Assembly (NCBI RefSeq): GCF_030849025.1
Contig: NZ_CP118224.1
Location: forward strand, 2,868,501 to 2,932,500
Reading direction: 5' to 3'
Source: Oceanimonas pelagia
GTDB lineage: Bacteria > Pseudomonadota > Gammaproteobacteria > Enterobacterales > Aeromonadaceae
Length of the DNA: 64,000 bases
The first letter of the stretch is position 1, and each line of letters begins with the position of its first letter. A program made the translations under genes and the position numbers. Below the pieces are notes generated by a model that saw nothing but the letters and a program-made list of their open reading frames with translations, did no database searches and was not told where the DNA came from. Of the stretch, positions 51,402-61,230 are shown in pieces.

Positions 51402-53879
51402 TCAGATGGCAACCGCATGTTCACCGGCATGGCTGGCCGTGTCTGCCAGCCAGCCGGTGAACTCGCTGCCCGGCACGGGCCTGCCGAAAAAGTACCCCTG
51501 AATAATATCGGCGCCCCGCTCTCTGAGATAATTCAGCTCAACCTCGTTCTCAACCCCCTCCGCCACCACTTCCACGCCCAGGCGCTGGGCCATGGCGATA
51601 ATGGCCGCCACAATGGCGCGGGCGTCGTCTCCTTCGGCAATCTCGCTGATAAAACTGCGATCTATCTTGAGCTCGTCAATGGGCAGCCCTTTCAGCGCAC
51701 TGAGCGAGGAATACCCGGTCCCGAAATCATCCAGCGCCACCCGAATACCGCTTTTTTGAATGCGCTTCAGCTGGTCAATAGCATCCACTCCCTGCATGAT
51801 GCAGGACTCGGTCACCTCCACACTGATTCTGTCGGGGCCGAGTTGGTTTGCCGCCAGGCAACTCAGCAGTACTTGGTGCAGATCCTCCCGCAACAGCTGG
51901 ACGAACGATACATTGACCGACACCCGTGGCACCTCATATCCCATGGACTGCCAGAGCGTGATCTGCCGGCAGGCTTCCAGCATGACCCAGCGCCCCAGAG
52001 GCACGATCAGGCCCGCCTGCTCGGCGATGGGAATAAAAACATTCGGGGGAATCCAGCCCTTTTCCGGATGTTTCCAGCGCACCAGGGCTTCACAGCCCGC
52101 CAGTCGCCCGCTGCGGGCATCAACCTGGGGCTGATAGACCAGCCGCAGCTGTTTCTGGTAAATGGCACGGTGCAGATCGTCCCTCAGCTCCAGCTGTTTA
52201 AGAGAGGCAAGCGCTGCATCCGGGCAAAAAAAGCGGTAGGTGTTTTTTCCATGCTGCTTGGCGTCATACATGGCCACATCGGCATTCTTTAACAGTTCGG
52301 AGGCGCTGTCTCCGGTTTCCCTGGCCAGAGCCACCCCCATGCTGATGCCTATCAGCATGGGTTTTCCGGCCACCATCAGGGGTCGGGAAAAGGCCGCCAG
52401 CAGCCGCTCGGCCACCGCCACCGCCTGCTCCCGCTCGCCAATATCGGTCAGCAGCAGGGTAAACTCATCGCCGCCAAGGCGAGCCAGGGTGCCAGAAGCG
52501 CTCCCCGCGCCGTCATGACCGATAACATCGCTGCCTCGCAGCAACTGCTCCATGCGGCGTGCCACCTCCACCAGCACCACATCCCCGGTTTCATGACCCA
52601 GGGTGTCGTTGATATGCTTGAATTCATCCAGATCGAGGAACATCAGCGCAATCGCGGGCGGCGCACCGGTGGCCGCGTCATAGTGGCTTTCCAGTATTTC
52701 CAGAAACCGACGGCGATTGGGCAGCCGGGTCAGACTGTCCCGGTAGGCAATATCGTGCAACGCCTGACGCTGCCGTAACAGCGCCTGCCCCATATCCCTG
52801 ACCGTGCCCCCCAGCGCAGACAGTTCATCCCGCCCGGAGCATGGCAGATGCCAGTCTTCCTCCCCTTTTCCCAGCCTCTCTGCCGCATGGCCCAGACGCA
52901 TAATGGGCCGAATCAACATACGGTTTAACAGCCAGAACAGCACCACCATGGTGACCAGCATCACCAGCAGCGTTACCCGGCCGGCACTGATGCCCATCTC
53001 AAGCAACAGCTGTTTCAGCCCGGACTCTGGCCAGCCCACCGAGAAATACAGTCCCGGCAGCAATTCGGTCTGCCCGACCAGATAACAGTCGTCATCAAGC
53101 AAGACGTCTTCCGTATAGCTGATCCGGCCCTGCGCAGTACCGCTCAGCGCCTGCACCAGGGCCCCCAATCCCGTTGCACTGAGCCGGGTGTGCCCTTCGC
53201 TCAGCAACTGGCTGCCTTCGGCATTGTGCAACAGGCTGAAACCCTGACTGAACAAGCGGTTGTTGGCCATCTGCTGGGCCAGGGGGCGCAGCACCGACTT
53301 GAGCACCAGATAGCCACTGACCCGGGCTTCCGTTTGTCGCGTTCTTTCAATGGGGTCAAAATGCAGCAGCCGGCGAATGGACAGCAGCACCCACTCGCCA
53401 CTGTCGGGCTCGCGCTGAACGGTCGTCAGCACCTCCAGGTTCTGATTGACCATCTGCTGAAAATAGGGCCTGGACTGCCGGTTCCGGGGAATACTGGCAG
53501 TGCCGTCCGAACGCAGCGATATCTCCTCGTCGCCGTCGGGCAGCAACAAGGTCAGTTCACGGTAGTCGGGATAGGCCGTCAGAAAGGACTGGAACTCATC
53601 ATGCAACACCGAATACATAACGTGGGCACGGATGTTCTCGTCCGTTTTCAGGTAACGGTTCAGCACCGGGTTGCGGGCAAAGATGCTCGTGTCTGCCACC
53701 AGAATAGCCACCATGCCACTGAACTTGTTGGCCACCTGAGTGACCGAGTCCCACGCATGGATTTCCATCTGATCCCTGATGTAATCCCGGTACAACAGAT
53801 AGGAAGTCCCGATCAGTATTGCGGCCTGCAGCAACAATAAGGGAACTAACAAACACGCAATCCTGGATCTCAGCCGCAT
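51402..53879 (-). CDS. MbaA-like membrane GGDEF-EAL protein (c-di-GMP turnover)
   Basis: 825 residues. Transmembrane helices at about 8-30 and 297-318 flank a large periplasmic sensor of about 265 residues (Cache-like). A HAMP segment (about 318-370) leads to a GGDEF domain (about 375-545, Gly469-Gly-Asp-Glu-Phe473) and an EAL domain (about 565-810, Glu597-Ala-Leu599 in CEALVRWKHP). Both active-site motifs are intact. The gene follows a PotD-like binding protein by 28 bases, the arrangement of V. cholerae nspS-mbaA, in which norspermidine-bound NspS controls MbaA. Assignment to MbaA rests on that context and on domain order. Confidence 0.85.
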   Translation of the reverse strand: MRLRSRIACLLVPLLLLQAAILIGTSYLLYRDYIRDQMEIHAWDSVTQVANKFSGMVAILVADTSIFARNPVLNRYLKTDENIRAHVMYSVLHDEFQSFLTAYPDYRELTLLLPDGDEEISLRSDGTASIPRNRQSRPYFQQMVNQNLEVLTTVQREPDSGEWVLLSIRRLLHFDPIERTRQTEARVSGYLVLKSVLRPLAQQMANNRLFSQGFSLLHNAEGSQLLSEGHTRLSATGLGALVQALSGTAQGRISYTEDVLLDDDCYLVGQTELLPGLYFSVGWPESGLKQLLLEMGISAGRVTLLVMLVTMVVLFWLLNRMLIRPIMRLGHAAERLGKGEEDWHLPCSGRDELSALGGTVRDMGQALLRQRQALHDIAYRDSLTRLPNRRRFLEILESHYDAATGAPPAIALMFLDLDEFKHINDTLGHETGDVVLVEVARRMEQLLRGSDVIGHDGAGSASGTLARLGGDEFTLLLTDIGEREQAVAVAERLLAAFSRPLMVAGKPMLIGISMGVALARETGDSASELLKNADVAMYDAKQHGKNTYRFFCPDAALASLKQLELRDDLHRAIYQKQLRLVYQPQVDARSGRLAGCEALVRWKHPEKGWIPPNVFIPIAEQAGLIVPLGRWVMLEACRQITLWQSMGYEVPRVSVNVSFVQLLREDLHQVLLSCLAANQLGPDRISVEVTESCIMQGVDAIDQLKRIQKSGIRVALDDFGTGYSSLSALKGLPIDELKIDRSFISEIAEGDDARAIVAAIIAMAQRLGVEVVAEGVENEVELNYLRERGADIIQGYFFGRPVPGSEFTGWLADTASHAGEHAVAI

Positions 53880-53907
53880 CCGTCGCTCTCCCCTCCCAGC
53901 CCCATGG

Positions 53908-54987
53908 CTATTCGCTCAGTTGCTGAACTTCCTGCATGATGTTGTTGTATATTCTGGCGATTCGCGGAGGAATGACCCGATAATGCTCCGATTTATCCAG
54001 ACTGGCCCGATCCGGATAAATCACCGGATCCGTCAGAAAGTCTGCCGGCAGCAACGCTTCTGCATCCACATTGGGCGTGGCACTGTAGATATACAGCGAG
54101 TTGCGCGCAGACTGCTCGGGCCGGTTCAGAAAATCAATGAACCGGTGCGCCAGCTCGGCATTTTCCGGCTGAGCCCCCAGGCAGATAAAGTCGGCCCATA
54201 TCGCTCCCCCTTCTTCCGGCAACACATACTCTATGTTCGGCTGGAACTCTTTCAGCATCAGGGCATCCCCGCTGTAGGTCAGCACCGCACTGACTTCGCC
54301 GGTCACCAGCTTGGCGGCCGCCGAGTCCACCGCCACCGGCGCATAACCGGCAATCAGTGGCGCCTGCTTATTCAGCAACTGCCTGGCCTGCTCCAGTTCA
54401 TCGGGATCGCTGCTGGCCATGGAATATCCCAGGGCTTTCAGGGCCATGCCGACCACTTCGGTGCCCGCTTCCGACATCAGGATTTTCCCCTGCAGCTCCT
54501 CAGCGGGCTCAAACAACTGCTGCCAGCGGGTAACGGGCTCGGATACCAGATCGGTGCGATAGGCAATGCCGGTAGTGCCCCAGGTATAGGGAACACAAAG
54601 ATCGCTGCCGTGCGACCCCACGGAGGGTGCGGGCAGTCGCAGCCTGCCCAGGTTGGGGATTTGCTGACGGTCGAACTCGCCGATCCAGCCCAGATGCTGA
54701 TAAAGCGCTCTGGAAACCGAGTCCACCAGTATCAGATCGTATCCCTGCACGCCGGAAATGGTCAGCAGTTCGTGGCGCGCCGCGTCCGACTCAAAATGAA
54801 CAAACCGAATGCTGGCATTGAACTCGGCTTCAAAATCGGCCACCACGCCTTCGTCGATATAGTCTCCCCAGGTGAGAAAGGTCAGCTCGGAGGCCCGATC
54901 GTCGGCGTGAGCCTGGGGAAGCGAAAGCAGAACACCGGCACAAAGCACAAGGTGCCGGCCACCGGCCCTGAAGAAAGCACTGTTCAT
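53908..54987 (-). CDS. PotD-like periplasmic binding protein, NspS-like
   Basis: 359 residues with a signal peptide (cut near AHA, residue 28). The mature protein is a spermidine/putrescine-type solute-binding protein, with LTFLTWGDYIDEGVVADFEAEF and VPYTWGTTGIAYRTDLV typical of PotD/PotF. No ABC permease or ATPase gene accompanies it. Instead a GGDEF-EAL protein follows by 28 bases, so it probably signals polyamine binding rather than importing. The ligand cannot be read from sequence. GAGG lies 7 bases before the ATG. Confidence 0.88.
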   Translation of the reverse strand: MNSAFFRAGGRHLVLCAGVLLSLPQAHADDRASELTFLTWGDYIDEGVVADFEAEFNASIRFVHFESDAARHELLTISGVQGYDLILVDSVSRALYQHLGWIGEFDRQQIPNLGRLRLPAPSVGSHGSDLCVPYTWGTTGIAYRTDLVSEPVTRWQQLFEPAEELQGKILMSEAGTEVVGMALKALGYSMASSDPDELEQARQLLNKQAPLIAGYAPVAVDSAAAKLVTGEVSAVLTYSGDALMLKEFQPNIEYVLPEEGGAIWADFICLGAQPENAELAHRFIDFLNRPEQSARNSLYIYSATPNVDAEALLPADFLTDPVIYPDRASLDKSEHYRVIPPRIARIYNNIMQEVQQLSE

Positions 54988-55125
54988 CCATGAACCTCGT
55001 GATAATGAGAAGGGTTTCCATTGAAACCAAAACCGGCGCCTTGATAACTCTTGCCGACGCCTGCGGGCCTGTCAAGACAACCTGGCAGGAATGCCCGGCC
55101 GGCTCCCTGGCCGGCCGGTGAAGAG

Positions 55126-56079
55126 TCAGTCTTCCCAGTCCTTGGTCAGGGTGTCGCCGGCGGCACTGAGGGTATTCAGATCGTAAGGCGTCAGCTGGTA
55201 GACATGGTAGTTCAGCCAGTTGGAAAACAGCAGGTGGCCGTGGCTGCGCCAGGTGGCCCGGGGCGGGTTGTCCGGGTTGTTGTCGGGGTAATAATTCACC
55301 GGCATGTTGGGCTCTATGCCCACCGACAGATCCCGCATGTATTCCTGATGCAGGGTATCGGGATCATACTCCGGGTGGCCGGTCACAAACACCTGACGCC
55401 GGTCGGGACTGACCGCCAGATACATGCCAACCTGCTCGGAGCCGGCCAGCACCTTGAGGTTGGTTTTTTCCCGGATCAGCTCCAGCGGAAAGTCGGCGTA
55501 ACGGGAATGGGGCGCCAGAAACACATCGTCAAAGCCGCGCACCAGCGGTTCGAACTGGCCCATGTTCTGGTGCTCGTAGACCCCGGACAGCTTTTCCAGC
55601 CGGGTACGCTTGTCGAGGCTATAGAGGATTTTGAGCCCGGCCTGGGCCGCCCAGCACAGAAACAGGGTGGAGGTTACATGGCTCTTGGACCATTCCACGA
55701 TCTGCTCGATCTTGTCCCAGTACACCACATCGCAAAAGTCGGTCAGCCCCAGGGGCGCCCCCGTGATGATGAGACCATCGTAAAACTGATCCTTGATCTG
55801 CTCGAAGTCGTAGTAAAAGTGCTCCAGATGGGACTGCGGCGTATTCTTGGACGGCCGGTTGTCGATGCGCAGCAGATCCACACCGATTTGCAGCGGTGAG
55901 TTCGACAGCATGCGCAGCAGCTGGTTTTCGGTTTCGATTTTCTTGGGCATCAGGTTGAGCAGCAACACCCGCATCGGACGTATATCCTGATTGATCGCGC
56001 GTGTCTCCGTCATCACGAAGATGTTTTCCCGGCTCAGGACATTGGCCGCCGGCAGGCGATCCGGAATTCGAATGGGCAT
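55126..56079 (-). CDS. metA: Homoserine O-succinyltransferase (MetA)
   Basis: 317 residues. The acyl-enzyme cysteine is Cys142 (LCWAAQAGL), with His235 and Glu237 in TGHPEYDPD, the E. coli numbers when translation starts at [10 protein letters not shown] (56079). It activates homoserine for methionine synthesis. Acetyl- versus succinyl-CoA preference in this family depends on one residue near the cysteine; [12 protein letters not shown] carries Leu at the usual Gly/Glu spot, so I keep the classical name with some caution. Tandem MetJ boxes lie 29 bases upstream. A GC-rich hairpin at 55095-55118 follows the gene. Confidence 0.95.
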   Translation of the reverse strand: MPIRIPDRLPAANVLSRENIFVMTETRAINQDIRPMRVLLLNLMPKKIETENQLLRMLSNSPLQIGVDLLRIDNRPSKNTPQSHLEHFYYDFEQIKDQFYDGLIITGAPLGLTDFCDVVYWDKIEQIVEWSKSHVTSTLFLCWAAQAGLKILYSLDKRTRLEKLSGVYEHQNMGQFEPLVRGFDDVFLAPHSRYADFPLELIREKTNLKVLAGSEQVGMYLAVSPDRRQVFVTGHPEYDPDTLHQEYMRDLSVGIEPNMPVNYYPDNNPDNPPRATWRSHGHLLFSNWLNYHVYQLTPYDLNTLSAAGDTLTKDWED

Positions 56080-56107
56080 GTGCTTACTCCATGTACTGCA
56101 ACGGTAG

Positions 56108-56131
56108 AAAAGTCTAGACATCTAGAAATCT
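56108..56131. promoter_or_regulatory. Three tandem MetJ (Met) boxes upstream of metA
   Basis: Consecutive 8-mers at 56108-56115, 56116-56123 and 56124-56131 read AAAAGTCT, AGACATCT and AGAAATCT against the consensus AGACGTCT, matching 6, 7 and 6 of 8. MetJ with AdoMet binds such tandem boxes and represses methionine genes. Confidence 0.88.
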
Positions 56132-56220
56132 ACAATAAGGGCCGTCGCTTGTCATCTCCCTCATGGGTTGTGAGCAAAAGATACGTTAAAATTCAAACAA
56201 CTTTTCTAAAGGATTTGCAT

Positions 56221-57396
56221 ATGGAACCCGTGATTGAACTGGTCAGCACCGGTGACGAAGTGCTCACCGGCCTGATAACCGACACCAATGCCGGCTGGCT
56301 GTCACAACGGCTGCTGGAGCAGGGCTGGCAGGTGCGCCGGCGTTTTACCCTGGGGGACGACAAGGCGGATCTGGTGGAGCTGTTTGAGCAGCGCAGCCAC
56401 TGTGCCGACATCGTTATCGTTAACGGCGGCCTGGGGCCGACCTCAGACGACATCAGCGCCGAGGCCATGGCCGAGGCCGCCGGCGTGCCACTGGTGCTGA
56501 ACCGGCAGTGGCTGAAGGTGATGCAGGAAAAATACGCCAGCCGCGGCCGCACCATGCCGGAAAGCAATATCAAGCAGGCCATGCTGCCCGAGGGGGCCGA
56601 GCTGGTGGACAATCCCATCGGCACCGCCTGCGGCTTTGCGCTGCAGCACAACCGGGCGCTGTTTTTCTTTACCCCGGGGGTACCGTCGGAGCTGAAGAAA
56701 ATGATGGATCAGGAGATTCTGCCCCGGCTGCGCACCCGACTGGGTCAGCAGGGCCAGAGCCAGGTGCGGCGTTACTTCACCTTCGGGCTGTCGGAATCGG
56801 GGCTGAGCGACCGGCTCGACACCCTGAACTGGCCGGCAGGCATTACCCTGGGGTACCGGGCCAACTCACCCACCATCGAGCTGAAACTGATCATCGACAC
56901 CCGTGACCGCAGCGCCATCGCCGAAGCCGAAACGCAATTACTGGAGCAAATCGGCAGCCATGTGGTGGCCCGCAACGAGCTGAAATTCGAGGCGCTGGCG
57001 GCACAACTGCACGATCGGGATCTGGTGATCTTTGAGGATGCCAGCGGCGGCCGCCTGACCGATACCCTGCATACCCTGACCACCGAGTTTGAAGGCCATT
57101 ATCTGGCCGGGTTGCCCGACAGTGCCGGCGAGCTGGCGCAATGGCTGAAAGGCGCGGGCCGGGCCACCACCCTGGCCATTGGCGCCAAAGGCCCGCAGGG
57201 CATTCCACTGGCGCTGCTGACCCCTGAAGGCTGTCAGGCACAAACCCTGCAGATGCACTTTCGCGATCCGCTGATGCGCCGCCGCTTGCTGGCCTTTGCC
57301 GCCTTTGACATGCTGCGCCGGCAGCTGGAAGGCCTGCCGGTAATCGCCGATTACGACATTCTGCCCCGCAGCGAACAGGTTAATCTGCCGCAATAA
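56221..57396 (+). CDS. CinA-family protein (YfaY-like, MoCF-biosynthesis-domain N-terminus)
   Basis: 391 residues starting MEPVIELVSTGDEVLTGLI. The N-terminal 170 residues are a molybdopterin-binding-like domain with NGGLGPTSDDISAEAMAEA. The C-terminal part is a degenerate CinA-C region without a clear deamidase active site, as in E. coli YfaY. Some relatives are NMN deamidases or ADP-ribose pyrophosphatases; the activity here is unknown. AAGGA precedes the ATG. The frame opens upstream at 56080 only through metA regulatory DNA. Confidence 0.88.
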   Translation: MEPVIELVSTGDEVLTGLITDTNAGWLSQRLLEQGWQVRRRFTLGDDKADLVELFEQRSHCADIVIVNGGLGPTSDDISAEAMAEAAGVPLVLNRQWLKVMQEKYASRGRTMPESNIKQAMLPEGAELVDNPIGTACGFALQHNRALFFFTPGVPSELKKMMDQEILPRLRTRLGQQGQSQVRRYFTFGLSESGLSDRLDTLNWPAGITLGYRANSPTIELKLIIDTRDRSAIAEAETQLLEQIGSHVVARNELKFEALAAQLHDRDLVIFEDASGGRLTDTLHTLTTEFEGHYLAGLPDSAGELAQWLKGAGRATTLAIGAKGPQGIPLALLTPEGCQAQTLQMHFRDPLMRRRLLAFAAFDMLRRQLEGLPVIADYDILPRSEQVNLPQ

Positions 57397-57401
57397 GATA
57401 A

Positions 57402-57432
57402 ACAGAAGGACGGCTTTTGGCCGTCCTTCTGT
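57402..57432. terminator. Bidirectional hairpin between convergent cinA-like and PAP2 genes
   Basis: A 13-bp perfect stem, ACAGAAGGACGGC and GCCGTCCTTCTGT, lies 6 bases after one stop codon and 4 bases before the other. T-rich sequence on the right and A-rich on the left allow either direction. Confidence 0.8.
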
Positions 57433-57435
57433 TAT

Positions 57436-58137
57436 TCACTGCAGATGCCAGCGCCGCAGCAGTTTTTCCGCCGGCGCCACCAGGGCTTCGGTGAGCCAAT
57501 GGGCCAGGGGGGTGTGAAACAGCCAGGCGGCGGTCACCAGCGCCAGGGGCAGGGAGCCGCAGATGAAGTCGGTAAACCAGTGCGCCCCCGACATCACCCT
57601 GGGCATGGCCAGGGCCAGCACCAGAGGCACCAGGGCATAGAGATAACGACGTGGAAAACGGTAAATGGCAAACAGCAGAAAGGTGGCAAAGCCAATACCG
57701 TGATCGCTGGGAAACGAGCTGCCCGAAGCGTCCTTGGCTCTGATATCCGGCACCAGCCGGCTGACCCGTTCCGCCTGCTCAAACACCAGCGTCGGACTGG
57801 GCCGCTCCACCGGCAGCGCCTTGCCTGCCGCGGTCTGCAGCGAGAAGCTAGCAGCCATGATCAGCAGCAGACAGCAGATGCGTGCCCGTTCACGTCCCGA
57901 TGCCAGCCAGGCATGGCGAAATACAAACAGCGCCATCAGCAAGGCCACCGCGCCGTCTATCCAGCGCTGATTCACAAAGGCCACCAGCTCCGCAAAGCCC
58001 GGCACCGTCACCAGCCGCTCATTAAACCACCAGAATACCCCCTCATCCAGCTCAAGCCAGTATCCCTGCCACCAGGAAAGCAGCAGGGCCGCCGCCAGCA
58101 GTTGCAGGCCAACCCAGCCCTTGAGATCCCATCGCAT
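57436..58137 (-). CDS. PAP2-family membrane phosphatase
   Basis: 233 residues with about five or six transmembrane helices. The three PAP2 motifs are present: KALPVERPSP, SFPSDHGIGF (PSDH in place of the usual PSGH) and SGAHWFTD with the catalytic histidine. Family members dephosphorylate lipid substrates such as phosphatidylglycerophosphate, undecaprenyl pyrophosphate or lipid A; the substrate cannot be told. It is read separately from the deaminase gene, whose terminator lies upstream. Confidence 0.88.
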   Translation of the reverse strand: MRWDLKGWVGLQLLAAALLLSWWQGYWLELDEGVFWWFNERLVTVPGFAELVAFVNQRWIDGAVALLMALFVFRHAWLASGRERARICCLLLIMAASFSLQTAAGKALPVERPSPTLVFEQAERVSRLVPDIRAKDASGSSFPSDHGIGFATFLLFAIYRFPRRYLYALVPLVLALAMPRVMSGAHWFTDFICGSLPLALVTAAWLFHTPLAHWLTEALVAPAEKLLRRWHLQ

Positions 58138-58221
58138 AGTGAAACCCGATTTGCAAAAGCCGGGATTCTATCCCAAAACCGGCAAAAAGGTCAGTGTAAC
58201 CGGTGAGGTAGCGGGTAATAA

Positions 58222-58245
58222 AAAAGAGTGCCGAAGCACTCTTTT
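58222..58245 (-). terminator. Rho-independent terminator after the 8-oxoguanine deaminase gene
   Basis: On the minus strand, AAAAGAGTGC, TTCG and GCACTCTTTT continue into a T run. It lies 19 bases after the deaminase stop. Confidence 0.9.
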
Positions 58246-58263
58246 AGGGTTAATCCGCCCGAT

Positions 58264-59607
58264 TCAGCGCAGTTGCGCCGACAGGGCCCGCTGCCGCGCC
58301 TTGAGGGCCTCTATGTCCAGGCCTTCAATGGTGCCGTCGATCACCCGCCAGCGGCCGGCCACCATCACCCGGTCGGCCCTTTGTGCGCCACAGAGCACCA
58401 GGGCGGCCAGGGGATCGCCGGCCCCGGCAAACTGAATGTCATGCAGCCGGAACAGGGCCAGATCGGCCTGTTTGCCCACGGCAATCTCACCGATATCGTC
58501 ACGCCCCAGACAGGCGGCCGAGCCCCGGGTCGCCCAGTCCATCACCTTTTGATGGGTAATACGTTTTGCACCGTAACGCAGTCGCTGCAGCAACAGCGCC
58601 TGTCGCACTTCCAGTATCATGTTGGAGCCGTCATTGGACGCCGAGCCGTCCACGCCGATGCCCACCGCACAGCCCGCCGCTTCCAGCTCCAGGGTCGGGC
58701 ACATGCCCGAAGCCAGCAGCATATTCGAAGACGGACAGTGAGCGATGCCCACGCCAGCCTTGCCCAGACGAGCGATTTCTTCCTCGTTGAAGTGAATGCC
58801 ATGAGCCAGCCAGGTGCGGTTGTTTAGCCAGCCCACCGATTCCAGATAGTCCACCGGACGCATGCCAAACATGCGCTGGCAGAACTCGGTCTCGTCATGG
58901 GTCTCGGCCAGGTGCGTGTGCAGCTGCACATTGTGTTTGTCAGCCAGCTCGGCCGAGGCCTTCATCAGCTCGCCGCTGACCGAAAAGGGTGAACAGGGCG
59001 CCAGGGCTACCCGTACCATGGCGCCGTCGGCATGATCGTGGTAGCGACTGATCAGGCGTTCGCTGTCGGTCAGTATGGTGTCCTCGGTCTGCACCGTGGA
59101 CTGAGGCGGCAGGCCACCCTGATCTTTGCCGAGGCTCATTGAGCCGCGGGTCAGGTGCACACGCACACCCAGTTTACGAGACTGCTCTACCTGAATATCA
59201 ATCGCCTGCTCCAGCCCCTGAGGGAACAGGTAGTGGTGATCGTTGGCGGTGGTACAGCCCGACAGCAGCAGCTCGGCCAGGGCAATCTGGGTAGACACTT
59301 CCACCATTTCCGGCTGCAGCTTGGCCCATACGGGGTACAGGGAGGTCAGCCAGGAAAACAGCTCCTTGTTCAGTGCCACCGGATGGGCGCGAGTCAGTGT
59401 CTGGTAAAAGTGATGGTGGGCGTTGATCAGACCCGGCAGCATCACATGCTGGCTGGCGTCAAAGATTTCATCAACGCGGGTGGTCGGTTGCTGACCTTCG
59501 GGGACCAGCTCAACGATTTGGTTACCAGAAACAACTACACCACCGGCACAGGCCAGGTTCAGGGTAGCAAGCGGGTTTTTAATCCAGAGAGTGTTGGGGT
59601 TTTGCAT
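58264..59607 (-). CDS. 8-oxoguanine deaminase (amidohydrolase family)
   Basis: 447 residues of the amidohydrolase superfamily. Metal ligands are in LPGLINAHHHFYQTLTRA, the later HTHLAETHDE, the HGIHF segment and VGIGVDGSASNDGSN. The HFYQTLTRA and SGCTTANDHHYLFP segments match the characterised Pseudomonas aeruginosa 8-oxoguanine deaminase group, as I recall it, better than classical guanine deaminase. The product, uric acid, and related purines could be moved by the permease encoded 125 bases upstream on the same strand. Other possible substrates are guanine and isocytosine. Confidence 0.87.
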   Translation of the reverse strand: MQNPNTLWIKNPLATLNLACAGGVVVSGNQIVELVPEGQQPTTRVDEIFDASQHVMLPGLINAHHHFYQTLTRAHPVALNKELFSWLTSLYPVWAKLQPEMVEVSTQIALAELLLSGCTTANDHHYLFPQGLEQAIDIQVEQSRKLGVRVHLTRGSMSLGKDQGGLPPQSTVQTEDTILTDSERLISRYHDHADGAMVRVALAPCSPFSVSGELMKASAELADKHNVQLHTHLAETHDETEFCQRMFGMRPVDYLESVGWLNNRTWLAHGIHFNEEEIARLGKAGVGIAHCPSSNMLLASGMCPTLELEAAGCAVGIGVDGSASNDGSNMILEVRQALLLQRLRYGAKRITHQKVMDWATRGSAACLGRDDIGEIAVGKQADLALFRLHDIQFAGAGDPLAALVLCGAQRADRVMVAGRWRVIDGTIEGLDIEALKARQRALSAQLR

Positions 59608-59660
59608 CAGACTTTCTACTCCATTTGCAAATGAAAGTTGGCATCCCCCGGATGTGAAAA

Positions 59661-59695
59661 CCCCTGACGCACAATCCGGGAAGGTACGTCAGGGG
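59661..59695 (-). terminator. Candidate terminator between the permease and deaminase genes
   Basis: CCCCTGACG at 59661-59669 pairs with CGTCAGGGG at 59687-59695; on the minus strand the stem is followed by TTTTC. The loop of 17 bases is long, so some readthrough into the deaminase gene is likely. Confidence 0.6.
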
Positions 59696-59731
59696 ATTGA
59701 GCCTGTTCAGGCATCAATAAGATAGTGAGCG

Positions 59732-61168
59732 TTAACCAACCTCACCTAATTTTTTTTTACCGTCGTCAGCCTGGGCTGCGGTTTCAGCGGCGCTTTCTTC
59801 TTCCTCGGCAGGACCTTCGGGAAGGATCAGACTCAACAGAATGGCGGTGATGGCCCCCATGGCAACCGGTGACTTCAGAATGTTTTCAACGGTGTCCGGC
59901 AGGGCCTGCAGCACATTCGGCACAGTGGAAACACCGATACCCATGCCCACGGAGATGGCGATGATCATCATGTTGCGACGATCCAGGTTGGCCTGGGACA
60001 GCACACGAATACCGGCCACGGCCACGGTGCCGAACATGATCAGAGTAGCGCCACCCAATACCGGCTTGGGCATGGTTTGCAGTACACCACCTATGATGGG
60101 GAACAGGCCCATGATAAACAGGATGGCGGCGATGTAGATGCCGACGAAGCGGCTGGCTACCCCGGTCAGGGCGATAACACCGTTATTCTGGCTGAAGGTA
60201 GTGGACGGCATGCTGTTGAACACGGCCGCAATCATGGAGTTCACACCATCACCCAGCACACCACCACGAATGCGGTTGATGTAAACCGGGCCTTTTACCG
60301 GCTCACGGGAAATGGTGGAGTTGGCGGTCAGGTCACCGGTGGTTTCCATCGCGCTCACGCAGAACAGGATGGCCAGCGGAATAAAGGCGGCCAAATCAAA
60401 CTGGAAACCGAACTTGAACGGCACCGGAATGGAAATGACCGGCAGGCTGGCGATATGAGAGAAGTCCAGACGCCCCATAAAGAAGGCGGCCAGCATCCCC
60501 AAAGCCAGGCCAATAACCACCGCGGCCAGACGGATCATGGGGTTTTTGGAACGGTTCAGCAGGATCACACTCACCAGCACGATGCCCGCCAGCAGCAGGT
60601 TGTCGAGAGAACCGAAGTTCTCCGTGTTCAGGGCGCCAAAGCCGCCACCGATGTCGGTCATGGCCACCTTGATCAGCGGAATGCCGATAAGAATGATGAT
60701 GGTGCCGGTCACCACAGGGGTGATTACTTTTTGCAGCTTGTGCACAAAGCGGCTCAGGAAAATTTCGATAAAGGCAGCACAGAAGCTGACACCAAAGATG
60801 GTGGCCAGAATGTCTTCAGGGGTACCACCACGGCTTTTTACAATAAAGCCGGCAGAAAGCACCGCCGTCAGGAAGGCAAAGCTGGTGCCTTGCAGACACA
60901 GCATACCGGCCCCGATAGGACCAACACGACGACACTGAATGAAGGTACCCACACCGGAAACCATCAGCGCCATACTGATCAAATAGGGAACATGCTCTCC
61001 CAGCCCGAGCGCGCCGCCCACAATCAGGGTGGGAGTGATCACACCGACGAGGCTGGCCAGAACGTGCTGCAGGGCAGCAAAGGTGGACGGCAGAAAGCCG
61101 GGTTTGTCGTGCAGTGAATAAAGCAAATCGTGATTTTTGCTTTGTGCGGTTTTTGCATCCTGGGTCAT
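59732..61168 (-). CDS. NCS2-family xanthine/uric-acid permease (XanP/UacT-like)
   Basis: 478 residues with 12-14 hydrophobic segments. The nucleobase-ascorbate transporter signature is FSQNNGVIALTGVASR, and the loop MPKPVLGGATLIMFG resembles XanP/XanQ. It imports oxidised purines with protons. The C-terminal tail is unusually charged (EEEESAAETAAQADDGKKK). Specificity for xanthine versus uric acid is not certain. It is the first gene of a leftward purine unit with 8-oxoguanine deaminase and has a structured leader. Confidence 0.92.
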   Translation of the reverse strand: MTQDAKTAQSKNHDLLYSLHDKPGFLPSTFAALQHVLASLVGVITPTLIVGGALGLGEHVPYLISMALMVSGVGTFIQCRRVGPIGAGMLCLQGTSFAFLTAVLSAGFIVKSRGGTPEDILATIFGVSFCAAFIEIFLSRFVHKLQKVITPVVTGTIIILIGIPLIKVAMTDIGGGFGALNTENFGSLDNLLLAGIVLVSVILLNRSKNPMIRLAAVVIGLALGMLAAFFMGRLDFSHIASLPVISIPVPFKFGFQFDLAAFIPLAILFCVSAMETTGDLTANSTISREPVKGPVYINRIRGGVLGDGVNSMIAAVFNSMPSTTFSQNNGVIALTGVASRFVGIYIAAILFIMGLFPIIGGVLQTMPKPVLGGATLIMFGTVAVAGIRVLSQANLDRRNMMIIAISVGMGIGVSTVPNVLQALPDTVENILKSPVAMGAITAILLSLILPEGPAEEEESAAETAAQADDGKKKLGEVG

Positions 61169-61230
61169 AACAGATCCCTTTGTTAATCGTTGCCAATGAG
61201 CGACCCCATGAATGAGCCGCCATTTTATTA

